Shown piece after piece: positions 1 through 7,800 of a stretch of 11,430 bases of DNA. The notes below the pieces were generated by a model. That model saw nothing but the letters and a program-made list of their open reading frames with translations, had not been told where the DNA came from and did not search any database. The DNA is from Cymbomonas tetramitiformis (Eukaryota > Chlorophyta > Pyramimonadophyceae > Pyramimonadales > Pyramimonadaceae): assembly GCA_001247695.2 (NCBI GenBank), contig LGRX02015155.1, positions 1 to 11,430 of the forward strand, given 5' to 3'. The first letter of the stretch is position 1. Every line of letters begins with the position of its first letter. The position numbers and the translations under genes were made by a program.

Positions 1-575
1 AATGTCGGCCCCCGATGTAGACTTATTCCTCAAATGTTATATCCAAATATATTTTTTACTCATTTTTATTTTTTATATCATTTATATTTATCGATTGTTC
101 CAAAAATATTTAATCTTTTCTAAAAACAATTATGAAATTTATAAAAGAGTTTTTTATGTTATAATAAATATATATTTTTACTCATTTATATTTATCGATT
201 TTTCTAAAATATTTAATCTTTCTAAAACAATTATGAAATTTAGAAAAGAGTTTTTAATGTTATAATCAAATATATTTTTTACCTATTTTTGCTTTTTTGA
301 TTTTCTGAAAATGTTAATTTTTCTAAAAACAATTCTAAAATTTTAAAGAGTTTTTAAATGTTATAATCCTCAAATATATTTTTTTCTCTCATTTTTATTT
401 ATTATTTTTTCAAAATATTTATTTCTAAAACATTCATAAAATTTCTAAAAGAGTTTTCAAATGTTATAATCAAATATATATTTTAATGTATTTCTATATT
501 ATTTTTGTAAATAATTTTTAATCCTTTTAAAAAACATATTTATATTTTAAAAAGAGTTTTCAAATGCTATATCAA
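1..575. repeat. AT-rich tandem repeat array, ~102-bp period
   Basis: This stretch is almost entirely A and T and is built from about five and a half diverged tandem units. The anchor ATGTTATA (once ATGCTAT) recurs near 34, 156, 257, 358, 461 and 564, giving spacings of about 122, 101, 101, 103 and 103. Within each unit the order is ATGTTATAAT, CAAATATAT, a T-rich tract, TCTAAAA-ACA, then AAAAGAGTTTT. The last unit overlaps the end of the methyltransferase fragment. Bases 1-30 are richer in G and C and do not fit the repeat. A plus-strand open frame at 2-265 is only repeat read as protein (Y, F, I and K-rich), so I do not call a gene. No promoter or RNA gene is recognisable. Confidence 0.85.
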
Positions 576-828
576 AATACTTTTTATTTATTTCAATTCC
601 TATATAATTCCTATTCAAATTTTTTGATACAATTCCTGAAGTGCCAATACCACAACAAGGATCAATGACTAAATCATTTTCATTAGAATATGTTTTTATT
701 AACCATTCAAATAAATTATATGGTTTTGCACAAGGATGTTTGCTTTTATAATTTCCATTAGAAAACTTTATTACACTTCTAGGAAATCTTTTACCATCCA
801 AACATATAGTAGGTGTTCTATCCGTGTA
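547..828 (-). pseudogene. C-terminal fragment of a DNA N6-adenine/N4-cytosine methyltransferase
   Basis: Read leftwards, this encodes the last ~93 residues of a DNA methyltransferase of the N4/N6 family (PF01555-like). The features are a KHPCAKP stretch where family members usually have HPTQKP, a helix NLFEWLIKTY, and then the AdoMet-binding motif DPCCGIGTSG (usually DPF-GSGT). It ends in NYIGIEINKKYFDIA, close to the family's usual IGIE-x-x-xYxxIA ending, and stops at 547. In enzymes of this layout the catalytic (D/S/N)PP(Y/W) motif lies before the AdoMet site, and it is missing here. The open frame runs to 903, but its first ~25 codons are the GC-rich hairpin of the neighbouring element, so the genuine gene ends near 821-828. 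The N-terminal part is not found on the far side of the element. It is probably inactive, and target specificity cannot be read. Confidence 0.8.
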
Positions 829-831
829 ATG

Positions 832-884
832 GCCCCCCCTCGCTCCGTTCGGCGTTCGGACGCCCGTTAGGCGCGAGGGGGGGC
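832..884. other. GC-rich hairpin at the left edge of the element
   Basis: A perfect 12-bp stem pairs GCCCCCCCTCGC (832-843) with GCGAGGGGGGGC (873-884). Inside it a second stem, GGCGT (851-855) with ACGCC (860-864), closes on a TCGG tetraloop. The structure lies exactly at the AT-to-GC switch, so it may be a terminal recognition structure of the element or the 5' end of its transcript. It is not followed by a T tract, so it is not an intrinsic terminator. It would also be a typical place for assembly trouble. Confidence 0.7.
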
Positions 885-910
885 ACCTAACTACGTTGAT
901 CAAAAGACAA

Positions 911-1430
911 ACGCGCGAGCCACGTCGGACGATACAGTCGAATTGCCCATATATGTATGCTATTTGCCAAATCTGTAACGCTTGTCATGTCACGCATGAC
1001 ATGTTACGCATGGCATGTCGCGCATTACATGTAATGCATGACATGTTACGCTATCCCGTCGGACGATACAGTCGAATTCCGAATTGCCCATATGTATGCT
1101 ATTTCGCAAATCTGTAACGCTGTCATGTCACGCATGACATGTTGCGCATTACATGTAATGCATGACATGTTACGCATGACATGTTACGCTATCCCGTGAC
1201 ACAGTAAAATGGTCTCGATCGAAGCCAGACGCGCGAGCCACGTCGGACGATACAGTCGAATTCGGAATTGCCCACATATATTTGTATGCTATTTCGCAAA
1301 GGGGCAAATCTGTAACGCTGTCATCTCATGTCACGCATGACATGTTGCGCATTACATGTAATGCATTACATGTAATGCATGACATGTTAGGCATGACATG
1401 TTACGCTATCCTGTGACACAGTGAACCCTG
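911..1430. repeat. Three tandem subterminal repeats rich in CATG palindromes
   Basis: Three units begin with GTCGGACGATACAGTCGAAT at 924, 1058 and 1242. Each runs through GAATTGCCCA, TGTATGCTATTT, GCAAA and CTGTAACGC into a palindromic cluster, and ends near CTATCC(C/T)GT. The clusters contain the perfect 16-bp palindrome GCATTACATGTAATGC (1022-1037, 1146-1161, and two overlapping copies at 1349-1364 and 1363-1378). They also contain TGTCATG-TCACG-CATGACA hairpins and 16-bp direct repeats of GCATGACATGTTACGC. Units two and three also share GTGACACAGT near their ends. The dense dyad symmetry resembles arrays of protein-binding sites near the ends of transposons or in replication origins. No such protein can be named. 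Confidence 0.85.
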
Positions 1431-1436
1431 CGGCAT

Positions 1437-2248
1437 TTTAAAGGGAAGGGTTATACGCGCTGGAACTGGAACATGGTTTCCGTCTCAGTCCCGAAAATAT
1501 TCTGAACCAGCGTGACGGTCATATCGTCTCGCATCGTCTCGCGTGTCATCGTGAATTTAATTTCCAGGATTATTAAAACATATCATCTATTTATCTTCCA
1601 TCGATATCGCGGATACGATTGCCGTTGGCGTTGACTCGCTCAAGGATAAAGAGCTGCGCACCAACATCCACTGCTCATAATTTTCTCAACGGTCCTTCGC
1701 TTCGCCTCATGGGCGGAACGATGTCGTGGCTGCTGTGTTATGCGCAGGGATTTCGGAAGTGTTTGACTGCTTTTATTTTTCAGTTTGTTTATGCATATGT
1801 GCCGACTCACGATACTCGTTTTGTGCAGCTTGTGTCGCAGGTTTTCCGATGGCGAGGAGGGGCGCGCTTTCTTGAGGTGTGGAAGTCTAGGGCAACCTAG
1901 CTTGGGATCACACCCAACCACATCGGACCCACCTTGTTCTCACGTTTTATTCAACTCACTTTGAATATGCATACAAAGTTTGAGCAGCATCGGGTTGGGA
2001 TAAGGTATAGACTGATTTTGTTTTTGGGTTTATGGCGTCTTCTTCGCGACCTCTTGGGGTGTGGAAGTCAAGGTTGGGCATGCCAACCTTGCTTGGGTTC
2101 GAACCCAACCACATCAAAGGCATCTCATTTGCATATATTCATGTATTTGTCTTCAATATTCATGCAAAGTTTTAGGATCATTGAGTTAGGATAAGCCTTA
2201 GGCAGATTTATCTTTGTGGGTTATGGCGCATTGTTTCCTTCTTGAGGT
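1437..2248 (+). repeat. Left arm of a ~0.8-kb long inverted repeat
   Basis: This segment is the reverse complement of 2770-3598. The match starts in TTTTAAA next to GGGAAGGGTTATACGCGC on the outside and ends in TTGTTTCCTTCTTGAGGT on the inside. By eye the arms differ by roughly a dozen or so substitutions and a few short indels, for example extra CATCG and AATAAT-type insertions in the right arm. The duplication is therefore recent or is kept similar by conversion. The open frame at 1619-1900 lacks an ATG start, is not a recognised protein, and is mirrored in the other arm, so I do not call a gene. The 180-bp tandem units listed separately form its inner half. Confidence 0.9.
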
Positions 2249-2409
2249 GTGGAAGTCAAAGTTGGCGTTTACCAACTTCGCTTGGAATCAAACCCAACCA
2301 CGTCGGTATCGTACTATTATCTTTTATGTAACTTCAATAGTTGTCCATATTTGTGTTTAATGACGTCAGGTCATGTCATAGGCTGATTTTGCTTATGGGT
2401 TCATGGCGA
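1871..2409 (+). repeat. Three diverged ~180-bp tandem units, each with a conserved hairpin
   Basis: Units start at CTTGAGGTGTGGAAGTC (1871), CTCTTGGGGTGTGGAAGTC (2051) and CTTGAGGTGTGGAAGTC (2241). Each continues through a short hairpin, then GCTTGG, a TTGGG-to-CCCAA dyad, CCCAACCAC, an A/T-rich middle and a closing GGGTT(T/C)ATGGCG or close relative. The hairpin stems differ in sequence but keep pairing: CTAGG/CCTAG (1887-1900), CAAGGTTGG/CCAACCTTG (2069-2091) and AAGTTGG/CCAACTT (2259-2278). The first two units lie in the left inverted-repeat arm and recur in reverse in the right arm. The third lies in the loop only. Confidence 0.75.
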
Positions 2410-2769
2410 ACCCAAACCCAAAGCAAATAAATTTGCCTTAGAAATCAATTGCTCGTTTCGCGCACAAGTTACTTGAAGCCTTGAGCTTCACGTAACTTGA
2501 AGGTACATACGTTGGAAGTATGTATGCCAAGTTTCGTGCTCTAGAACTTACGGGAAGCCCTCGGCTGATTGGCATCTTTGGGTTTGGGTACGTTGAACCC
2601 AAACCCAAAATGCTCTTTATCAAGAGGCGACAATTCCGTGTACACTCATTGAAAGCCTTTGCGCTTAAGAGGGTGCACTAATATTACTGTCAGCAATATT
2701 AGTGCCAAGTTTCGTGCGCTAGTACGCACGAAAAGCCCTCGGCTGCAAAGCTTTTCATGCTTTGTGTCG
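2410..2769 (+). other. Hairpin-rich loop between the inverted-repeat arms
   Basis: This GC-moderate, non-coding stretch contains at least five strong stem-loops. They are CAAGTTAC-x-TGAAGC with its complement (2465-2499, 14 pairs, one mismatch); ACATAC/GTATGT (2505-2523); a 13-bp perfect stem TTTGGGTTTGGGT/ACCCAAACCCAAA (2577-2609); an 11-bp perfect stem GCACTAATATT/AATATTAGTGC (2675-2705); and TTTCGTGCG/CGCACGAAA (2710-2733). A directly repeated module begins GCCAAGTTTCGTG and ends AGCCCTCGGCTG; its copies lie at 2526-2567 and 2704-2745. No ORF of note is present. The number of stems suggests a structured transcript or single-stranded DNA form, but I recognise no known ribozyme or RNA family. 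Confidence 0.65.
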
Positions 2770-3598
2770 ACCTCAAGAAGGAAACAATGCGCCATAACCC
2801 ACAAAGATAAATCTGCCTAAGGCTTATCCTAACTCAATGATCCTAAAACTTTGCATGAATATTGAAGACAAATACATGAATATATGCAAATGAGATGCCT
2901 TTGATGTGGTTGGGTTCGAACCCAAGCAAGGTTGGCATGCCCAACTTTGACTTCCACACCCCAAGAGGTCGCGAAGAAGACGCCATGAACCCAAAAACAA
3001 AATCAGTCTATACCTTATCCCAACCCGATGCTGCTCAAACTTTGTATGCGTATTCAAAGTGAGTTGAATAAAACGTGAGAACAAGGTGGGTCCGATGTGG
3101 TTGCGTGTGATCCCAAGCTAGGTTGCCCTAGACTTCCACACCTCAAGAAAGCGCGCCCCTCCTCGCCATCGGAAAACCTGCGACACAAGTTGCACAAAAC
3201 GAGTATCGTGAGTCGGCACATATGCATAAACAAACTGAAAAATAAAAAGCAGTCAAACACTTCCGAAATCCCTGCGCATAACACAGCAGCCACGACATCG
3301 TTCCGCCCATGAGGCGAAGCGAAGGACCGTTGAGAAAATTATGAGCAGTGAATGTAGGTGCGCAGCTCTTTATCCTTGAGCGAGTCAACGCCAACGGCAA
3401 TCGTATCCGCGATATCGATGGAAGATTATTAGATAAATAGATGATGTGTTTTAATAATCCTGGAAATTAAATTCACGATGACACGCGAGACGATGCGATG
3501 CGAGACGATATGACCGTCACGCTGGTTCAGAATTTTTTCGGGACTGAGACGGAAACCACGTTCCAGTTCCAGCGCGTATAACCCTTCCCCATTTTAAA
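2770..3598 (-). repeat. Right arm of the ~0.8-kb long inverted repeat
   Basis: This is the reverse-complement copy of 1437-2248. Slightly longer than the left arm, it carries a 5-bp and a 6-bp insertion near 3430-3510 relative to it. The arms could fold into a very long hairpin in single-stranded DNA or RNA, enclosing the 521-base loop at 2249-2769. The MITE-like insertion starts within five bases of its outer edge. No gene is supported inside. Short frames on both strands are shadows of the same sequence read twice. Confidence 0.9.
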
Positions 3599-3987
3599 CT
3601 CAGGTCCGTCGTTAGTCCTGGTTTGGGAACTTTGTCGCGATGTCGGCATGTCGTCGTGTCGTGTCGGATGTCGCTGTCGCGTGACCAGGAACAACGATGG
3701 AATTTCTCTGGACTGCATGACGTTCCGTGCGTACGTGGCGTCCGGATTTATATTTCTTTCCCCCCATCGGGTGGCACAAATGCCTCGATCATTGAAACGC
3801 ACGTGCTAGATTCACTATTTCGCTTTTCCCCCACAAAATGCGGTCATGTCTTTTTGCCGACGTGGAACCGAAAAACCGACATGCATTACATGCATTACAT
3901 TAAATGCCTGTGCGCCCTTAAAAAAGTTTTGATCTAACGATAGATTTTAAATTAACACGACATCGGTCGACAAAAACGCGACAAAAT

Positions 3988-4067
3988 GGGGTTACGTTAT
4001 CTTTTTGGGAGCTACGATATCTTTCGTTTTCACCGACATGCAGAGATATCGTAACTCCCAAAAAGAT
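3988..4067. repeat. 35-bp inverted repeat inside the MITE-like element
   Basis: Bases 3988-4022 and 4033-4067 pair with about three mismatches around a ten-base loop. Each arm itself contains two copies of a GTTACGATATCT-like word separated by a T-rich stretch and GGGAG. The result is a very stable cruciform or RNA hairpin. Confidence 0.8.
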
Positions 4068-4083
4068 ATCGTAACCCATGTCG

Positions 4084-4158
4084 CATGTCGGTCTGTCGCG
4101 TTTCTGTAATTTTCAACCAATCAAATCGCCGTGATCAAAAACGCGACAGACCGACATG
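4084..4158. repeat. Perfect 20-bp inverted repeat inside the MITE-like element
   Basis: CATGTCGGTCTGTCGCGTTT at 4084-4103 is exactly complementary to 4139-4158, with a 35-base A/T-rich loop. It lies just inside the right terminal repeat. The same GACATG and GTCGCG words recur near the left terminal repeat, so it may be a sub-terminal binding site. Confidence 0.85.
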
Positions 4159-4330
4159 TCGTCGAAATTCCCAAACCAGGACTAACGACGGGCCTCATAT
4201 CGATATGGCGGCATGCAATACATAACCGCAGCAACTGGCAAAGAAGTCACAGTGCAAACGTGCGTCCCTCCCCCACTGTGTGCCAGGGAACAATAGCCCG
4301 GCCAAGCCATTCGATTGGCATATTGTATTT

Positions 4331-4864
4331 ATGCATACTGGGGCAGTGAGATGGCAATGGGCTCGGAAGGGGACTCCCGAGCCATTGACTTCGTACTATG
4401 GGGAGCGAAAGCCTGGACTTGATTATAGCTGGCAGCATATTATCGTACACCCTTCTGGTGCGCTACGCCGCTGGGAGCGTAATAGGGGCGGCGGCTGGTT
4501 TCTAGAAGACGCCACTCAGTTGAAGGCGCCGGTAGCGCCATTCTCATTACCGATTAGCCGCGTTGGGATCGCGTACTGGAATCCGACGATTGTGATTGAC
4601 GATGACGAATATCGTGGAATTCCCTACAAGGGGCGTAAGCCTACACACTCAGCGCCTACTACGAACAGTGAAGATTCGGGTACAGGCGCTGTGTCCTGGA
4701 GTAAGGAGAAGTTACCAGATTCTGATGACAATTTATGTGGCGAAGGGGGGCACCCGTGCGTGCAGCCTCAGAGAAGCAAAAGCAAAAGTCCCCGCCAGGT
4801 TTCAAGGGCGCATGCGAACCTTCATGCTCATGCTGTACCCATATATATGCGAAGCGCTTGCTGA
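4331..4864 (+). CDS. Upstream overlapping ORF, unrecognised; likely N-terminal part of the polyprotein
   Basis: The frame opens after a stop at 4223. The first ATG is at 4331 (178 codons); a GTG at 4280 would lengthen it, but GTG starts are unlikely in a eukaryotic-type element. The first ~135 residues look like genuine protein: tryptophan-rich (VRWQW, YSWQH, GGGWFLED), then hydrophilic and acidic (NSEDSGTG, KLPDSDDN). I recognise no family. It overlaps the big ORF by 269 nt in a different frame (+1 relation). After the six-G run at 4745-4750 its translation turns into H-, S- and R-rich text, while the frame of the big ORF becomes protein-like (AKAKVPARFQGRMRT). The two may thus be one protein joined by programmed +1 frameshifting at or near the G run. 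Equally, a one-base error or mutation there may have split a ~2097-residue protein. Confidence 0.55.
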   Translation: MHTGAVRWQWARKGTPEPLTSYYGERKPGLDYSWQHIIVHPSGALRRWERNRGGGWFLEDATQLKAPVAPFSLPISRVGIAYWNPTIVIDDDEYRGIPYKGRKPTHSAPTTNSEDSGTGAVSWSKEKLPDSDDNLCGEGGHPCVQPQRSKSKSPRQVSRAHANLHAHAVPIYMRSAC

Positions 4865-7800
4865 CAAGCCCAACGACGCGCGATTCTGGGACAACCCGAA
4901 GAACCTCACCCTCAACCCCCAGTTTGTACCGTCCCAAGGGACACACAACGCTCTAGGGTTCCAAAGGGTGGCAGCACCCCAGGCAACCGACGAGGAAGAA
5001 CCAACCACTTGGGAAGCGGGCTTCCACCCCACTCAATACAAATGGGGCCCGCGATCGCTGTGGCACGCGGGAAGAAGAGGACCCCCCACGACCTCCATGC
5101 AAGCCAAAAACGCCTTAAAACAAATGGCGACAGGTTATTGCGCCAAGGATGAAGAAGACCACGAAGACGCCTTTAAATGCCATGATATTGGAGTCAGACC
5201 CACCCTGCTTGAGGACCCGGGGGGAAGGGTCATGATAATGGACTCCGTGGGTGTGAGACCCAAGGCGGAAAAAACCCTCTCAGACCTGCGACACGCAGCC
5301 AGAGCCGGAGCAAGACTCACCGAGAAGGAGGCGATGGACTGCAGGAGGGCGATGCGGAGAAACCGCTCTGAGGGGTCCCATGCGGACAGCCTCCTGAAGG
5401 GGGGAGGAAGAAGAGGAACTGCACCCCGGGGGGAGGGCACCCCCAGGCACAGGACGGAAGGGGTCTTCTCGGACACCAGAGGCAGGGAGGCGTGGCTTAG
5501 CTCCATACAAGTGGAAACCCACAGCCTCTGTACGACGGGCGTGGCCACAGTGTCGATGCACCAGACGAAACTCGCGGATGCCCTCAACGGAATCGAGTTC
5601 GAGCAGTCGGACCAATACGAGGCGCAGATGCGCAACACGATGGAAACGGTCCGGGACGAGGGATTTTCCTTCGTCCTGACTTGCGACGGCAGCCACTGGA
5701 ATGTGCTCCTCTTCGGAAGAAATGAGGACACCAGCGTCTCAATCTACCTCTATGACCCGATGGGGGGGGAGGACACTCGCCTACTGACGGCGCTGAGACA
5801 GTGGGCAGGACCGCCGGGATGGCCGCCGGTCAACATAACGGTCTCCAGCATGGGGGTCGCACACCAGCGGGACGGATACCAATGCGGCGTCTGGGTGTGC
5901 TATATGATTGACAAGTGGCAGGAATGGAATAGGTCCACCACGGGAGCGACGTGGGAGTCCTGGATCGGGCTGCATGGGCCCCCGGTGGGCAGAGAAGCGA
6001 CGACCTCCAGGGGATACCGGGAAGCCATGAGAGGCCCAATCATGGCGCGCATAGGAGAATTGGAACAGCGGGAGCGCCACCACGTGTTCCACGGGGAGGG
6101 AGAGACTCATGACCCAATCTCCTTCGAGGAGAGGGATGACGAAATCCAAGAAGAGGCCGGCGCAGGGCCAATGCAAGTCGGGAAGAGCCCGACCAGGCAG
6201 ACCCAGACAGACACGGTGCCAAAGATCCCCGGGCACGCCCAGGAACTCCCGAAGGTCGGTGAAAAAAGGACCAGGCAGACCCTACGAAGCCCCCAGGCCA
6301 CGGTGGAGACCGAGGAGATCAGACCCAGGCCGAACCCGCCCGCACAGACGCTCCAGGGGGAAACAAGCCCCCGCCAGGTCACAAAGGTTAGCCTGGACGA
6401 CGGCAGAGGCACGAAGTGGAAAGGGACCACGGCGCAAATCATGATGCTGAGGACATGGGTCCTCGCTCAACTGGCCAAAGGGGATGTCAGGACGGGGGAG
6501 CTGTTCCAGCATGCGGCCAAAATCGGATTCTCGAGAGATGCGGTTAGGCTGATGACCACGCACCTCATAAGCAGTGAACAGGTCGTATGGGCAACGCACC
6601 CCCCTGTCAACGACTGCCGGAGCAGAAACAGGTGGTGGAGGATAGACACCATGGAGCTCTCGGTAGGCACTGGCCCGACGGCTGCCAATGATCCGGAAGT
6701 GCTCGAAGAAACGGAGGAGGAACCCCAGGTCGTTGAGGCGTCCGAGAGCACCACAATCCTAGCGGTTAGGACGCACTGGGGAAGCAGGGAATACCTGCTC
6801 GGGCCAATTCGCCCACAAGGGGAGGCATGGGTCGAAGAGGACACCCTGCTGGCGGGAGGAGTTGCGGGAATGAACCCGAGCCAGGCCGAACGAGAGACCG
6901 ACATGTTCCACAACAAGGAGCGGGAAGAACAGCAGGCTCGGGGTCCCACAGAAAGGGAACCACTGTCAGGGACTCCCACGAGGCATGCCCACTACTGGCC
7001 GGGGGTCACCATGCTCAACATAGACACTGAACCCTTTAACCCAGATTGGGACGCAGCACCCTCGGGCAAGTGCACGCTCACGACAGAGACAGGCAGGCAC
7101 CACGTGTTCGCACACGACGAGCGGGGCAAGTTGGTAGGCGCCCTCAAAGAGGAGGTGCTCGATAGGCTCTACGACAGATATGTGGCCGCGACGGGCACGA
7201 GCAGCACAGATCAGACCCATACAAGGGCGGGGGAAGAGCGAAGGCGGTCCTTCGAGGAGCGGGAGCCACAGCTGGGCACAACAATCCACGGATTCGCCAC
7301 AGAAGTGGTCCTCCTGCTCAAAAGATATTCCTGCGAGGAGGAGGAGGAAGTCAAGAAAACTGCACTGCAGAATCACTGGACGCTCCCTCCGGAAATTATG
7401 CAAGCGCTCCAGGAGGCCTTCGGGATCCAGGCGGAGGTATTCGCGTCGCCGCTCAACGTACACAGCCACACGGCGACATACTGCTCCAAGTTCGACAGGG
7501 ACAAGATTTTTGGATCCAAAGGGGCTGCATGGGACACCCACTGGGGAGAGCTGGGCGCCTTCGAGTTCAATCCGGAGTACACAGCGGCAGACCTGGACAA
7601 AGCGCTTCAGGAGGCCCTGATGTCCACCATGGCGAAAACCCCGGTACTGGGGGTAGGAATTTACCCGGCCTGGACGAGAACACCAGCCAAGGCATACTGC
7701 AGGAGATATGGTAATACTAGGATACATGAATTTGGGGTGATCCCAAGAAAAAGCTTTACGTTCCTTCCCCCAGACCACTGGGGAGGCACCACAGTATCAG

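Larger units (their letters stand above)
3603..4194. mobile_element. MITE-like nested element with 30-bp terminal inverted repeats
   Basis: The ends 3603-3632 and 4165-4194 are reverse complements at 28 of 30 positions, with outer core CCGTCGTTAGTCCTGGTTTG. The trinucleotide TCA flanks both sides (3600-3602 and 4195-4197), which fits a 3-bp target duplication but could be chance. The 592-bp interior has two more inverted repeats and GTCG-rich microrepeats. It also has a GCATTACATG motif near 3880-3900, like that of the 911-1430 array. A 104-codon frame inside (3623-3937) has no recognisable domain. No transposase is encoded, so the insertion would be non-autonomous. The superfamily is not identifiable from the ends, which do not start with CACT(A/G) or a similar signature. 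Confidence 0.65.

Noticed and set aside
1..30. GC-richer first 30 bases as the edge of another inserted element
   Set aside because: Too short to support any assignment.
2..265. Plus-strand open frame of 87 codons in the left flank
   Set aside because: It is translated tandem repeat, biased to F/I/Y/K, with no recognisable protein pattern.
832..884. HDV-like self-cleaving ribozyme at the element 5' end, as in R2 elements
   Set aside because: The 12-bp stem and inner hairpin do not give the nested double pseudoknot layout that I could place by eye.
896..1117. Open frame across the palindromic repeats
   Set aside because: Cysteine-, histidine- and methionine-rich text arises from repeated CATG words; there is no protein-like character.
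911..1430. CRISPR array
   Set aside because: Only three long, unevenly spaced units; there are no short identical repeats alternating with unique spacers, and no cas gene.
1619..1900. 93-codon frames on both strands of the left arm, mirrored in the right arm
   Set aside because: They start at non-ATG codons or are unlike known proteins, and exist in both arms simply because the arms are copies. Small indels between arms also break the frames.
2069..2108. tRNA-like or SINE-like look of a long variable-arm hairpin followed by GGGTTCGAACCC
   Set aside because: The B-box-like word is part of a perfect palindrome, and no A box, anticodon arm or acceptor stem could be placed upstream.
3623..3937. 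104-codon frame in the MITE-like element
   Set aside because: No recognisable motif, it overlaps the terminal repeat, and its composition follows GTCG microrepeats.
6966..7778. 270-codon minus-strand frame opposite the polyprotein
   Set aside because: It is a shadow of the GC-rich coding strand, with no domain pattern, while the plus strand carries clear motifs.
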